From: an uncultured Planctomycetaceae bacterium | Lineage (GTDB): Bacteria > Planctomycetota > Planctomycetia > Planctomycetales > Planctomycetaceae | NCBI GenBank assembly: GCA_937916515.1 | Contig: CALFSX010000266.1 | Span: forward strand, 1-49,893 | Direction: 5' to 3' | Length of the DNA: 49,893 nt | Shown here: positions 1 through 9,342 of the stretch, one piece after another | Numbering within the stretch: position 1 is the first letter of the stretch | Layout of the letters: every line of letters begins with the position of its first letter | Translations under genes and position numbers: made by a program | The notes under the pieces: model-generated | The model's input: only the letters and a program-made list of their open reading frames with translations | The model's database searches: none | Told to the model about the DNA's origin: nothing

Positions 1-204
1 GGGTTTCGCCAACGGACTGGTCACAAGGATCTTGTGCGCTTCTTCGTGGTGCGCTGTCTCATGAGTAGTTTCTTCGCCGTAAGTCTGTGACTGGCTTTCG
101 TCGTGGTGGTTGCCTTCCAGGTGAGCTTCCAGCTTTTGATAAGCGGGAATCGAAACCAGAGCCAACGACATCATGGCAATTGCCGGGATCGGTCGGACTT
201 GCAT
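1..204 (-). CDS. Probable RND-efflux periplasmic adaptor, N-terminal fragment
   Basis: The gene runs off the left edge; only the first 68 residues are visible. The start is the ATG complementary to 202-204. The protein opens with a short hydrophobic stretch (residues 4-20, IPAIAMMSLALVSIPAY) that could be a signal or anchor. A His/Glu-rich linker of about 35 residues follows, then HKILVTSPLAKP. A KI(L/V)VTSP entry strand after a low-complexity linker is what I would expect at the start of the beta-barrel/lipoyl part of HlyD-type membrane-fusion subunits of tripartite efflux pumps in planctomycetes. This is family impression, not a domain match. It could be another exported protein. The upstream 268 bases to the next gene would hold its promoter. 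Confidence 0.45.
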   Translation of the reverse strand, partial: MQVRPIPAIAMMSLALVSIPAYQKLEAHLEGNHHDESQSQTYGEETTHETAHHEEAHKILVTSPLAKP

Positions 205-472
205 TTCTTAGTTCCTTGTCGTTCAGGTCGAACCCCGCATCAACTCGCCGAGATTGGGGTTTTGAGTATAAGAGTCATGGCTGTCTGCAAAAACTTGCCG
301 GGCCTGCAAGAACTTGCATGGCCACTGAGCCGAGTTTCAGGAAAAATACGGCTGGTTTTGGCACTTGGAGATGCAACGTTCTGCAGGAAAAGGCCATGCT
401 TCATACGAAACGCAAGTCGCGTGCCAATTCGTTGAGTGAGAACGACGCAGGCCGAATTCTGGCAGGCAGGCA
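205..472. other. Intergenic, presumed promoter region of the left-edge gene
   Basis: There is no convincing coding sequence. Short open frames here lack family signatures and overlap in several frames. The stretch lies between the end of the cytidylate-kinase-like gene and the start of the left-edge gene, both on the minus strand. I see no clear terminator hairpin with a T-tract. Confidence 0.5.
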
Positions 473-1279
473 CTAAACGCTGACGGCCAGAGGCGCGGTC
501 ACACCAGTGTCATGCATCCAGTTATGCACTGCGTCGACAATCAATTCAGCCGCATCTTCTCGACTCAGCTTTTCGACATTGATGACCAGGTCATACATGT
601 GAGCGTCGTCTGCAGCGTGGTGAAAATGCTCTTTAATATATAGAGCCTGCTGACGATCCATTTTGTCGATCAGAGTTCGCGCGGCCTTTGTGGTAACTCC
701 TTTGTCTTGAGCCATTTGCTCGACGCGGAAAGACACAGGAGCCAGAATCCGGATACTCAGACCGCGTTCCGGCGGAAGAATATAGCGAGCTCCGCGACCG
801 ACTATGATCACGTTGCCATGATGAGCAGCCAGCATCAGCAGGTGATGCAAACGGTGCACATATTTTGCAGAAGTCCATTGCTGCCCGCCAAAGTTTCCTG
901 TGAGCATCTCTTCAATCCAGCCGATGTGTCGTTCATCTGCAAACTCCACCAGGTGCCGCGGACTGCCATATCGTTCAGCCAGATAGTCGACGATTTCCTG
1001 GTCGAGCACGTCCCATGCGAGCTTTGCTCCAGCCATTCGGGCAATCTCACTTCCGCCTGCTCCCGCTTCTCGCGAAATCGTGACGTATGGGCCCAATGCC
1101 TTCTTGCGATCGTCCTGCGACAATCTTTCACGAACATGTTCTGCCTGCACCCATTTGCGAATGTTCTTCTCTGCAAGATTTTGCACGGATGAATTTTGTT
1201 GCGAGACGATTGAACTCCTGAAGTGGCTTGAAGACTGCAACTGCCGCAGAATGACAGCAGTCGATTTCCGTAACAGCAA
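473..1279 (-). CDS. Cytidylate kinase-like family protein
   Basis: A cytosolic nucleotide kinase-like protein of the cytidylate-kinase-like family (AAK/Cytidylate_kin2 type). The P-loop region reads GPYVTISREAGAGGSEIA near residues 63-78. It is followed by a WDVLDQEIVDYLAERYG segment, a GRGARYIL strand near the middle, and an R-x-x-x-x-K-x-D (LIDKMDRQQ) lid-like region. These are the usual landmarks of this family, whose real substrate is generally not known. The longest reading frame starts at a TTG (1277-1279). The first 31 residues are Ser/Gln-rich and may not be translated; a GTG at 1184-1186 would give about 237 residues. The gene stands alone on the minus strand. The family call is firm and the substrate is unknown. 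Confidence 0.85.
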   Translation of the reverse strand: MLLRKSTAVILRQLQSSSHFRSSIVSQQNSSVQNLAEKNIRKWVQAEHVRERLSQDDRKKALGPYVTISREAGAGGSEIARMAGAKLAWDVLDQEIVDYLAERYGSPRHLVEFADERHIGWIEEMLTGNFGGQQWTSAKYVHRLHHLLMLAAHHGNVIIVGRGARYILPPERGLSIRILAPVSFRVEQMAQDKGVTTKAARTLIDKMDRQQALYIKEHFHHAADDAHMYDLVINVEKLSREDAAELIVDAVHNWMHDTGVTAPLAVSV

Positions 1280-2009
1280 ACCACGTACCGCTGCTCGACA
1301 GACGAAACGCCAAAAGTTGCAAACCGAAATTCAGCATTCAACGTTGCATGAAGTGCAGTGCCACACAAGTTGCTGGACAGCTGGGCAGCGTTCATGTTTG
1401 CCGCGAGCCAGAACCGTCTGCAACTTTTCGTAGGTTGCTCAATAAGCTGCGGAAATACGTCATTGCGTATCTGCTGCTGTGTGCGGCACCGTTTTTCGGG
1501 TAGCTATAGTTGCCAGACTTCAGCTTGCGACGGGAATCACACCTTAGCTTTGGCGAGTCCTGCTTCGGCCGCCCTGGATGCTTACCATTTGGCCATGCAC
1601 TTGTGGCTGTCGTTTCTGATCTCTGGAAACAGCGTATGGCACCAGACGCCGCTTGATCGCGCTGAAACTGGCGATCGAATCACAGACGCGAAGTGTTGAA
1701 TTCCGTGAGGCTATCAAGAACGCCGGTCGAGGGATTGAGCCTGCTTGCGTCCACGACGTAGCTGCCGTCGCAAGAGGTGACGACTCGCCATGATTCGCGG
1801 CCTGCGAGCATCCACAGTTTGCCATGAGTAGCCCACGGTTCACACCGAGCCGCATGTGCCACGAAATTCGCTCACCGATCAGTCGCTATCGGGCGTTGAA
1901 TTCAATGCGGCAGCGTAGAAGGGCTGACGATTCTGTCCAGCAGCCAGGCTGCAGCACTGGTGTGAGTCTGGCAATTTACACTTCGAACGAGCGTTATATC
2001 GACAGGTCT
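1280..2009. other. 730-base gap without a supported gene
   Basis: Open frames up to about 110 codons exist on both strands but overlap each other and show no family signature or clear ribosome-binding site. A minus-strand frame at 1680-1862 has a protein-like segment (GKLWMLAGRESWRVV) that could be a gene remnant. I could not identify it. No tRNA, terminator or repeat was recognised. Confidence 0.5.
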
Positions 2010-2828
2010 TTAGTTCAGCGAGCGAACTGGGTCCCATGCGGCGACGTTTGAGGTCTGCGGAACGATGTACAGTTCAACTCGACGATTGCGTTGGCGAGTT
2101 GGTTCGTCGGTTGTTGTTCCCAGAGGTTGATACTTGCTGTATCCCATGGCAGCGATTCGTTCCGGAGGCACGCCTAGACGCTCAAGTTCCATAATGACCT
2201 GATCAGATCTGTCCGTAGATAGATGCCAGTTTGTGGGATGCTTGACGTTGGTTGAGCCTCTTGTGATCGGCTGATCGTCTGTGTGCCCGACAACCAGAAC
2301 TCGCATACCTTCGTTGCTTCCGGAAAGAATCTGATTGGCGAACTCTTTAATGACCGGATACGACTCTGATCGCAGTTCCGCACTTCCCAGGTCAAAGTGA
2401 ATATCTTCAGGGAACTTATTCAGGCCCGTTAGCTCATCATATTTGAAACCGGGAACCTGAGCTGTCATGGGGCCGCCGGCGATTATCGGATCCGACGTCG
2501 CGTCCTTCAGCAGGTTGGCATAGCGATCTTTAATTTCACCACGTTCCACCAGCAGGTTGTCCAGCCGGGTGTTGGCGGTTCCCAATTGAGATTCTGTTTG
2601 TACCAATTGCTGCGACAGCATTTGTCGCTCTTGTTCAAGAGCGCCAATCGTTTGCTGGGCATTTTGCTGAGCCAACATCAATTGCTCATTTTCCGCAAAC
2701 AGCTCCTGAGACCTGAGCTGGCTTGCAGCAAGTTTTCCGTGATGAGCGCGTGGCCCAATAAGGCAGCAACCGCTAAGTCCGCAGCAAACAACTGCAATGG
2801 CGACTGAATTTAGAATGGCTTTTGGCAT
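2010..2828 (-). CDS. OmpA-family lipoprotein with periplasmic coiled coil
   Basis: An outer-membrane-associated peptidoglycan-binding lipoprotein of 272 residues. The ATG at 2826-2828 is chosen because it places a hydrophobic signal (AILNSVAIAVVCCG) directly before a lipobox LSGC. A longer frame from 2909 would add 27 non-signal residues. After the lipobox comes a Gln/Glu-rich coiled coil (about residues 30-100), then an OmpA C-terminal domain (about 150-260). Its motifs are IHFDLGSAEL, VVGHTDDQP, LSTDRSDQVIMELERLGV, GYSKYQP and RNRRVELYI. The D...R pair that binds diaminopimelate in this fold appears to be in TDD and the RNRRVE region. This layout resembles the OmpA/MotB-like lipoproteins common in Gram-negative and planctomycete cells. 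It is a single gene with no partner nearby. Confidence 0.9.
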   Translation of the reverse strand: MPKAILNSVAIAVVCCGLSGCCLIGPRAHHGKLAASQLRSQELFAENEQLMLAQQNAQQTIGALEQERQMLSQQLVQTESQLGTANTRLDNLLVERGEIKDRYANLLKDATSDPIIAGGPMTAQVPGFKYDELTGLNKFPEDIHFDLGSAELRSESYPVIKEFANQILSGSNEGMRVLVVGHTDDQPITRGSTNVKHPTNWHLSTDRSDQVIMELERLGVPPERIAAMGYSKYQPLGTTTDEPTRQRNRRVELYIVPQTSNVAAWDPVRSLN

Positions 2829-3214
2829 GGCAGACTGCTTTGGCAGAACTGATTGAAAGGAGAGATTGTTGAACTGTAAGAGTTCTTCAATGTCTGTTTG
2901 TTTTCGCACGCGAACTGCGTTGGCAGCGGCACGCTTGAAGGAGGGGCCGTATTTTTACGATGCAGGCGGCCCTGAGCCTACACTCCTTTAGCCTGTTTTG
3001 AGTATGCAAGGCACGGTTGTGACACTGGCCGTCGCGTGAAATGGCGTTTCACTGCAGTTCCTGCCGATTGCAGGGGGCGCAAATGCAGGTTTCGCATGCC
3101 TGTGTTTCGAAGAATCGGCAGATTCTGCTGTGGGCGTTTGGTCCGCAGGTTTTGATGATCGCTGCGCACACTTCCGCTCCGTCGCAAAGCTTTCGTCGCT
3201 GATGCGGGGCTTTC
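2829..3214. other. Intergenic region between ompA-like gene and comEC
   Basis: The region has about 386 bases. A 69-codon minus-strand frame at 2978-3187 has no recognisable features and an Arg-rich, shadow-like composition. The stretch should contain the promoter of the OmpA-like gene. I see no clear rho-independent terminator for comEC. Confidence 0.45.
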
Positions 3215-5734
3215 TCAGGGCAGTTTCAGCGTGTGATGGGTTCGAATCTGAATTGGCGCTGTTTTTGAAAGCGTGGTTTCAATGGCCCCGCATTCTGATG
3301 TGAAATACACGGCGTCGCTGGTGGAATAAACTTGTTCCAGGCGTTCTCGCTGGCTGGTATCACGCGAACTTACAACGACAAACTGCGGCTGAATGGCTTG
3401 TGCAACGGCTTCATTGTTGGATGCTTTTGAGCCGTGATGTGGGCTGATCAGAACGTCGGCGTGGTTTAGTTGAGGCAAAATTACTTCTGCTCCCAAACCT
3501 TCGAGATCACCAGTCAGCACGATGCTTTTTTCGTTTGCGTCAATTCGCACGACCAGCGAGCGTTCGTTGTCTTCTGCATCGTGCGGCAAGCTGCTTGGTT
3601 CTGCGTGAAGTATGGAGATGTTGGCACCGTCAACCGTTGTTGTGTCCAAGTGGTGGATTTCATGTACTGCTACGCCAAGTTGATCTGCTCGAGCCAGTAA
3701 CGCTTTTACGGAATACGATTCAGATTGCAAAACGTCACAGGACGTAAGGATTTCAGCAACAGGAATTCTTGTCAGTATTTCGCCGATGGCGTTGTAGTGA
3801 TCAAGGTCTGCATGAGAAATGAAGATGCCGTCGATTCTATTGTGTCCCCGTGTCCACAGGTATCGAGTCACAACATCTGCTGTACGGCTGCCGCGATTCA
3901 TCGCTCCTGCATCGATCAGATACACGCGTCCTCCACCCGTTTCGACGACCACCGCGTTGCCATGGCCCACTGCCAGAATCGTACACGTTAACTGATTTTG
4001 CTTTGATTCTATGGCAGGAATCCAGCCTCCTGATGTTAGGCAGATCAGCATCCCGCAAATCGCCAGGTTTCTGCGTGGTCCTTTAAACGCCAGCAAAGAT
4101 GCCGTCAGGAACAGGTAGTAGCAGGGGATGAACCATGGTGGCAAATCGGGCAGGTAAAGATGTCCTCCACGAAATTCTGCAGCCGTTTCGACAATCCAAA
4201 CCAACCATTTTAGTGACATTGAAAACAGTGAGCCGGGAATAGATGCCAAGGATGGCCACTGCGGCATCAGCATCCCAACAAATAATGTAATGAAACCTAT
4301 GCACAACGCCACCGCAGTGGCGGGAATCAGCAGGATGTTAACGATGAGTCCAATGGGTGATACAACATGAAACGATGAAACAACCAAGGGCGTGGTGAAG
4401 GCCAGTATGAAGATCATGCGACGATAGCTGTTCGACGTCCACCTCCACACAAAGGCTGTGGCCGATCTTAGTTTTTCAGCTGGCGAAATCGCGTCGGTCG
4501 GCACTTCCGAGTGTTCTGATTCCTGAGCTGATTTGGTGGTGATGCTGCCTACCCACCCCAGTGCTGCGACGGACAGAAAGGAAAGCCACGCACCCGTTTC
4601 GAAGATAAGGTTGGGATTGCATGCCACCATCAGCAACACGGTGACTGCAATCAATGCGGATGTTCTTTGGTTTCGTCCCAGTAACTGACCACAAACAAAG
4701 ATTGAGAAGAAAACCGCAGCTCGCACAACAGAAGGTCGCAAATCTGTGACCGTCGCGTAAGTCCAGCAGACTGCTGCGGTCAGCAACAATGCTCTGTTTC
4801 GCGGGACCAGCAGCAGGTTCATAATCTGCAGTAGAAAAACGCAAAGAATGCCGACGTGCAGTCCGGAGATCGCCAACAGATGCATCGTTCCGCTGGCGAT
4901 AAATGCTTCTTCTGTTTCCGTTGCCAGTTCGTTTCGATTGCCCAGTAGTAGTGCCAGTGCAATCGGCTGAACTTCTCGATCAATGCTTGCGAGAATCGCC
5001 GCACGAGCGGTCTGGCGAAGTCGGGTTATGAACCATCCAACGCTTAATCGCGTGGCTGGCTTTATGGTCTGAATCGCTTCGGGATGTTTCACGAATAGCA
5101 GTCCCGCGATCTGCTGCCGCATCAGAAAGGTTTGATAATCGAACTCACCCGGATTTGCGGGCGCTTCTGGCCAGTTTAGCTTTCCGGTAAGTTGAATGTA
5201 GTCTCCGGCAGAGAGCTTCGTTCCGACATCGCCATCAACATAGACCTGACATCGGCCAGCCAGCGGTCGCTGATTTTGATCAGCCACAACTTCGCTGACG
5301 TTTGCGATAAACCGCGTTTGTTCAGGATCGCCGTATAGCCGAGGCGAGAATTCTGAAGATGGTCGCACGCTTACGACCGGTACGGATTCAATGGTGGCTC
5401 GCAACTGCACAGTCGATGGATTTGTTATTGCGAGCTCTTTTAACGTTGCTCGCTGATAGTTCTCGTTAGCCACCTGCCAGTGGCAGATTCCGAGGCAAAC
5501 GATAGACAGTCCGATGGCAAGTGACGCCATGTGCTGTTTTCTTGAACGATGAAACCAGATGGCGGCACATAGCCAGATGAACAGTGCCAGCAGATATGGA
5601 GAAATCGCCATCGGCAACAGTGATCCGATGAAGACTCCAGTAACCAGGGCCACAGCTGCGTAGACGGATGCCGGCACCGACCTGGCGTGCCGGTTGGAAG
5701 TGGGCGAGGATTGAGCTGTTGGAGTCGCTGGCAT
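3215..5734 (-). CDS. comEC: ComEC/Rec2-type DNA uptake channel
   Basis: A polytopic inner-membrane protein (839 residues) that in naturally competent bacteria passes single-stranded DNA into the cytoplasm. The N-terminus has several membrane segments (about residues 22-90). It is followed by an OB-like soluble part containing RCQVYVDGDVG. The competence membrane domain (about 250-530) includes AISGLHVGIL. The C-terminal metallo-beta-lactamase-like domain (about 565-810) has AVGHGNAVVVET, LIDAGAMNRGS, HADLDHYN, VLTGDLEG and ISPHHGSKASN, so the metal-binding HxDxDH signature is intact (HADLDH). The length fits full ComEC proteins with the nuclease-like domain. The start ATG (5732-5734) lies 84 bases after nrdR's stop. 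No other competence genes are in the window, so transformation ability is inferred only from the family. Confidence 0.94.
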   Translation of the reverse strand: MPATPTAQSSPTSNRHARSVPASVYAAVALVTGVFIGSLLPMAISPYLLALFIWLCAAIWFHRSRKQHMASLAIGLSIVCLGICHWQVANENYQRATLKELAITNPSTVQLRATIESVPVVSVRPSSEFSPRLYGDPEQTRFIANVSEVVADQNQRPLAGRCQVYVDGDVGTKLSAGDYIQLTGKLNWPEAPANPGEFDYQTFLMRQQIAGLLFVKHPEAIQTIKPATRLSVGWFITRLRQTARAAILASIDREVQPIALALLLGNRNELATETEEAFIASGTMHLLAISGLHVGILCVFLLQIMNLLLVPRNRALLLTAAVCWTYATVTDLRPSVVRAAVFFSIFVCGQLLGRNQRTSALIAVTVLLMVACNPNLIFETGAWLSFLSVAALGWVGSITTKSAQESEHSEVPTDAISPAEKLRSATAFVWRWTSNSYRRMIFILAFTTPLVVSSFHVVSPIGLIVNILLIPATAVALCIGFITLFVGMLMPQWPSLASIPGSLFSMSLKWLVWIVETAAEFRGGHLYLPDLPPWFIPCYYLFLTASLLAFKGPRRNLAICGMLICLTSGGWIPAIESKQNQLTCTILAVGHGNAVVVETGGGRVYLIDAGAMNRGSRTADVVTRYLWTRGHNRIDGIFISHADLDHYNAIGEILTRIPVAEILTSCDVLQSESYSVKALLARADQLGVAVHEIHHLDTTTVDGANISILHAEPSSLPHDAEDNERSLVVRIDANEKSIVLTGDLEGLGAEVILPQLNHADVLISPHHGSKASNNEAVAQAIQPQFVVVSSRDTSQRERLEQVYSTSDAVYFTSECGAIETTLSKTAPIQIRTHHTLKLP

Positions 5735-5818
5735 TTCCGCGAAAATGGTGGTGTCAGAAGTCTGACTGCTGTGTCTCGTCAGTATTAAGCGGGCAGGCCA
5801 AAAGTGAGGTCGTTGTGA

Positions 5819-6280
5819 TCAGGTTCTGGGACGACCGTCGAGCATTGGCTGCAGTTCGTCCACGAAGTCGTTGACGTCGGTAAATTCACGATACACTGAC
5901 GCGAATCTTACAAACGCCACTTTATCCAGATCGCGAAGGGCGTTGAAAACGAGTTCACCGATTTGCCGTGAAGGAAGTTCGCGAAGTCCTTCTTCATAGA
6001 TCGAAGCTTCCACACCAGCGACAAGTTGGTCAATTTGTTCGTTGCTGATAGGGCGTTTGTAGCACGCTTTTTCGATGCCTGAGCGAATTCGATTTCTGTC
6101 GAACGGAACTCGCGTGCCATCCTTTTTAATCACCTTGATGGGTGATTCTTCAATGCGTTCGTATGTGGTGAATCTACGAGTACACTCCAGGCATTCACGA
6201 CGTCGCCGAATCGAATAGTCCTGACTATTGCGAGAGTCGATGACCTTTGTTTCTTCGTGTTTACAGAAGGGGCAACGCAT
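5819..6280 (-). CDS. nrdR: Transcriptional repressor NrdR
   Basis: A zinc-ribbon/ATP-cone repressor of ribonucleotide reductase genes that senses ATP/dATP. The start is the ATG at 6278-6280, giving the canonical [13 protein letters not shown] opening. A GGAGGG ribosome-binding site sits about 8 bases upstream, and the longer frame to 6346 is not needed. The zinc ribbon has CPFC at residues 3-6 and CLEC near 31-34. The ATP-cone (about 48-138) contains [23 protein letters not shown] and ends in [13 protein letters not shown], all typical. The 153-residue length matches the family. No nrd genes are nearby, so its targets are elsewhere. It lies upstream of comEC on the same strand with an 84-base gap, so co-transcription is possible. 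Confidence 0.97.
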   Translation of the reverse strand: MRCPFCKHEETKVIDSRNSQDYSIRRRRECLECTRRFTTYERIEESPIKVIKKDGTRVPFDRNRIRSGIEKACYKRPISNEQIDQLVAGVEASIYEEGLRELPSRQIGELVFNALRDLDKVAFVRFASVYREFTDVNDFVDELQPMLDGRPRT

Positions 6281-6679
6281 AACGAACGCCCTCCACCAGA
6301 GTTTATTGCACAGACGGAAATTCCCGTCAGGGATTAGAAACGCCATTGCGTACTGAACCCGGATTGTAACACTAAGACGTTCACAACACTGCCGGATACC
6401 GAAAACTTAACAAGTTCGGCTCAATAAATATGCAATTTCGGCCTGGTCTGGCGGTCGTGGAACGGCGACGGAATTGGCCTGAATAAGGTACCGCTGGAAA
6501 AAGTCAGAATTCGGTGTCAACCAGCACTGATCAGCAGGCTTTGAAATCAGTCTTGGGGGTCTCATGTGAACGACAGGCGGCTGTGGCATCGCTCGACAAA
6601 ATAAAGGGCGTTGATGCTTGTGCCCTGCCCTTGTGCCAGAAGTCTTGAGTTCGCAGGTTCTGCAAACGGCTTCGTGTGC
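6281..6679. other. Intergenic region upstream of nrdR
   Basis: This is about 400 bases between the stop of the CAP-domain gene and the start of nrdR, both on the minus strand. Short frames (for example 6407-6589 minus) show no family features. The nrdR promoter should be here. I did not find a convincing NrdR box pair, which needs a motif search. Confidence 0.45.
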
Positions 6680-7993
6680 CTATTGTTCGTTCCCGAAAAC
6701 CTGGGTCCAGTAGTAATTGTAGTTGATGTTTCCGGTGTCGTTTTCGAGGTATTGGAAGCCGACACCAATTTCTGTGAAGACAGGGTTCAGGATATTTGCC
6801 AAATGGCTGGGGCTATCGACCCATGCCTGCACGACTTCGGCGGCAGTTAACTGACCTGCGGCGATGTTTTCACCGATCGCTTGATAGTTGTAGCCAGCGT
6901 TCAGGGCGCGGTCCCACGGTTGCAGTCCGTCGAGCCCCGTATGGTTGAAGAAATCCAGAAATGCCAGGTTCTGCGATTGGGTCTGAGCGGCTTGTTGTAG
7001 TTTTAGATTCACCGTCAGCGGATTCAATCCGTATTGTGCTCGCACCTCGTTTGTCAGACGGGTCACTTCTGAAAGAAAGTCGGGTTCCTGATACGATGGG
7101 GCTTCAGTTGTTGAGCCTGTTGTTTCAGTCTCAGCGGGGGGGATAAATGCGTCGTTGGTTTGCGAAGCTTCGGCTTCAGGCCGAGCTTCATCGGCACTCG
7201 GTTCGCCACCGAAACCGCCCGAATTTGACGCGGGAAATGACGTGTCTTGCGGAATTTGCGCAGCGTCCAGGTTCAGGATCTGGTCGTTAAAGTGGATACG
7301 TTCCACGTTGTGGAGTTCGTTGACTACCTGTTGTCCGTTGAGACCGTTCCCGATTAGCTGAGTATTTCCGTTTTCAAGGCGGACAATTTGATAGTCGGAC
7401 AGATTGCCTTCATAGACAACCAGTGTATCGATTCCATTGCCGCCATCGATGAAGTTGTGTCCGATTGGTGCATAGATGTTGTCGTCGCCATCTGCTGCGT
7501 TGATTGTGTCGTTGCCGTCTGTGCCTGAGATCCAGTCGCTGCTGTTTGTTCCCGTGATGTTGTTGCTGGGGGAGATAGGCGTTGATTGTATTTCGGTAGC
7601 AGGTTCAGGAACGCTTGCAGTAGAAGTATTTAGTGCAATCGTTCCGTCGTTAAAGACGATGCGTTCAATGTTCTGAAGTGTGTTGACGACCGTGCTGCCA
7701 TCTAATCCTCGACCAGTAAGCAGATATCCACCGTTTGCCAACTGTTGAAGTGAATAGTCAGCCTGATCGCCTTCGTAAATCACGAGTGCGTCGTCTCCGG
7801 AACCACCGTCAATCGTGTTGGTTCCGAGTGGTGCGTAGATTTCGTCGTTGCCACCGCCTGCAAAAATGCTGTTGTCGTTGTGGTCACCCGATATCCATTC
7901 GCTGGCGTTAGTTCCGTTAATAACGGTTGCAGACAGCAGCAGCATGGGTTCGATGGATTCAATCTGATATCCGCGAATAGAGATTCGAGACAT
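6680..7993 (-). CDS. Secreted CAP (SCP/PR1)-domain protein with RTX-like repeats
   Basis: An extracellular protein of 437 residues. The N-terminus has no classic signal peptide but carries IESIEPMLLLSA (about residues 11-22), a variant of the LEPR-XLL motif seen at the start of many large exported planctomycete proteins. Two tandem modules of about 110 residues follow. Each has Gly/Asp-rich calcium-binding-like turns (ISGDHNDNSIFAGGGNDEIYAP; ISGTDGNDTINAADGDDNIYAP) and then a conserved IDGGxGxDxLVVYEG strand region and an ERIHFND-type end. After a Pro/Glu/Thr-rich linker, residues about 305-437 form a CAP domain: LTNEVRAQYGLNPL, FFNHTGLDGLQPWDRA, GENIAAG, VQAWVDSPSHLANIL, YYWTQVFG. The His/Glu positions of the CAP cavity look present (FNHTG, GENIA, SPSHLANIL). 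The function of bacterial CAP proteins is mostly unknown. Confidence 0.9.
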   Translation of the reverse strand: MSRISIRGYQIESIEPMLLLSATVINGTNASEWISGDHNDNSIFAGGGNDEIYAPLGTNTIDGGSGDDALVIYEGDQADYSLQQLANGGYLLTGRGLDGSTVVNTLQNIERIVFNDGTIALNTSTASVPEPATEIQSTPISPSNNITGTNSSDWISGTDGNDTINAADGDDNIYAPIGHNFIDGGNGIDTLVVYEGNLSDYQIVRLENGNTQLIGNGLNGQQVVNELHNVERIHFNDQILNLDAAQIPQDTSFPASNSGGFGGEPSADEARPEAEASQTNDAFIPPAETETTGSTTEAPSYQEPDFLSEVTRLTNEVRAQYGLNPLTVNLKLQQAAQTQSQNLAFLDFFNHTGLDGLQPWDRALNAGYNYQAIGENIAAGQLTAAEVVQAWVDSPSHLANILNPVFTEIGVGFQYLENDTGNINYNYYWTQVFGNEQ

Positions 7994-8871
7994 GTTGGTG
8001 GTCTATCTTTGGAGTGGGGAGACTCTGACTGCGTGAAGAGGGGTCGCAGTGCAATTTACCGACACTCACGTTACAGACCTAAGACAGTTCCAGTCACGAC
8101 GCAATGTTGCAGAATCGCGACGTGTCGTGTGCGCACGATCGGTTGTGGCGAATTTGCAGAGATGGTGCCAGAAAGCAACGCGTCGATGTAAAGATCGCTT
8201 GTCATCAACTTTGCTTGTTTGGTTCTTGCATTGTCGCTGAGACGGACGGCCGATTGATGTGACGTTTAAGCAAGAGTAGCCGTTGAACCAACAGAGGTGC
8301 ACTGTGGTTCTGGGCAGGTCTGAGATAGCTGCGAACACTTTGTGAGTAAGGAGCAGCATCGAGTTCAAATTTGCAGTTGACGGCTTGGCTCAAAGTGCGG
8401 CAGGAAATACCAGTTTTCAGCTTATAAACGCCATTATTGCAAAATTTTCCTGTGGTGTCTTAGGTCGCAAAAATGGCCCGAAAAATCGTGATTTGGGACG
8501 TGATGGTCATTGTTCCCTGTGTTTTTTGGGTATTTGCCATTGCTGGCTGCCGAATGTGGCCGTTTCGTCGTGAATTATTTCTGCAAATCATTCTTACGTG
8601 AAGGGGCAGGAGGTATTGCTATTACAGACGCGTGAGGGTAGCGTCAGCAAAATCTGAGTTTGATACTGGCTCGATTTGAGTCATTTGGACCAATTGGTGT
8701 GGGTCTTGGCATTCTGAAGACGAATACTTCGGCTCTAGAGTTCTCCTGCAGCAAACATCTTTTTGATGGAAATTCGGATGGAATTCGAGTTTTCAAATTC
8801 AGCGTTTCAGAGGCTGCCGCTGTGGCAGCAACATGGGTGTTTTTGTAGTTGTAGAGTTCAAGGGTTTCGTG
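7994..8871. other. Long intergenic region upstream of the RRM gene
   Basis: This is about 880 bases between divergent genes (the CAP-domain gene on minus, the RRM gene on plus). Apart from the tentative 42-residue frame listed separately, I see no supported gene. It must hold both promoters. The distance allows a long 5' leader for the RNA-binding protein gene, as is common for cold-responsive RNA-binding proteins, but no defined riboswitch fold was recognised. Confidence 0.5.
8473..8601 (+). CDS. Tentative 42-residue lipoprotein-like small ORF
   Basis: The frame opens with an ATG at 8473, preceded by AGGT eight to ten bases upstream. It encodes a basic N-terminus (MARKI), a hydrophobic stretch (VMVIVPCVFWVFAIAGC) and a short basic/hydrophobic tail ending at 8601. 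AIAGC resembles a lipobox, so a tiny membrane-anchored lipoprotein is conceivable. No homologue is recognised and the region is otherwise non-coding, so this could be chance. Confidence 0.2.
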   Translation: MARKIVIWDVMVIVPCVFWVFAIAGCRMWPFRRELFLQIILT

Positions 8872-9246
8872 ATGAGTAAGAACATTTTTGTTGGTAGCCT
8901 GGCATGGGGCACAACCTCAGAAGGCCTGGAGCAAGCATTTGCCCAGTACGGTGTTGTGACTTCAGCAAAGGTAATCAACGACCGTGAGACAGGGCGATCC
9001 AAAGGATTCGCGTTCGTCGAAATGGAGACTGGTGGCGACGAAGCTATCCAGGCTCTGAACGGTTCAGACCTTGACGGCCGACAGATCGTGGTCAACGAAG
9101 CTCGCCCTCGTGAAGAACGTGGCGGCGGCGGCGGTGGTCGTGGTGGATACGGCGGCGGTGGTGGTGGCGGTTACGGCGGCGGCGGCGGTGGTCGTGGCGG
9201 CGGTGGCGGCTACGGTGGTGGCGGTGGCGGTCGAGATCGCTACTAA
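8872..9246 (+). CDS. RRM-domain RNA-binding protein with Gly-rich tail
   Basis: A small single-RRM RNA-binding protein (124 residues), of the type found in cyanobacteria and planctomycetes and related in layout to eukaryotic Gly-rich RNA-binding proteins. The start at 8872 gives the canonical MSKNIFVGSL opening (RNP2 = IFVGSL). RNP1 is KGFAFVEM near residues 44-51 and contains the two ring residues (F, F) that stack on RNA. The RRM ends near residue 78. The remaining 45 residues are almost pure Gly with Tyr and Arg (GYGGG, GRGGG), likely disordered and possibly phase-separating or RNA-annealing. The gene is followed 67 bases later by a strong terminator, so it is probably monocistronic. Related bacterial proteins are often cold-inducible; that is family knowledge, not visible here. 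Confidence 0.95.
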   Translation: MSKNIFVGSLAWGTTSEGLEQAFAQYGVVTSAKVINDRETGRSKGFAFVEMETGGDEAIQALNGSDLDGRQIVVNEARPREERGGGGGGRGGYGGGGGGGYGGGGGGRGGGGGYGGGGGGRDRY

Positions 9247-9312
9247 CAGAATTACCAGCAAAAGGTACCAACGACTAATTCTGCTCCAGAAACTGTCGTG
9301 AATACAAGAAGG

Positions 9313-9342
9313 CGGTAAGCATTATGCTTACCGTCTTTTTTT
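9313..9342 (+). terminator. Rho-independent terminator after the RRM gene
   Basis: A perfect 9-bp stem (CGGTAAGCA / TGCTTACCG) with a 3-base TTA loop at 9313-9333 is followed by TC and seven T residues. It lies 67 bases after the RRM gene stop on the plus strand. Confidence 0.93.

Noticed and set aside
9064-9301. Ala/Thr/Val-rich frames in the other frames of the RRM gene tail
   Set aside because: They are low-complexity products of the GGC/GGT repeats encoding the Gly-rich tail.
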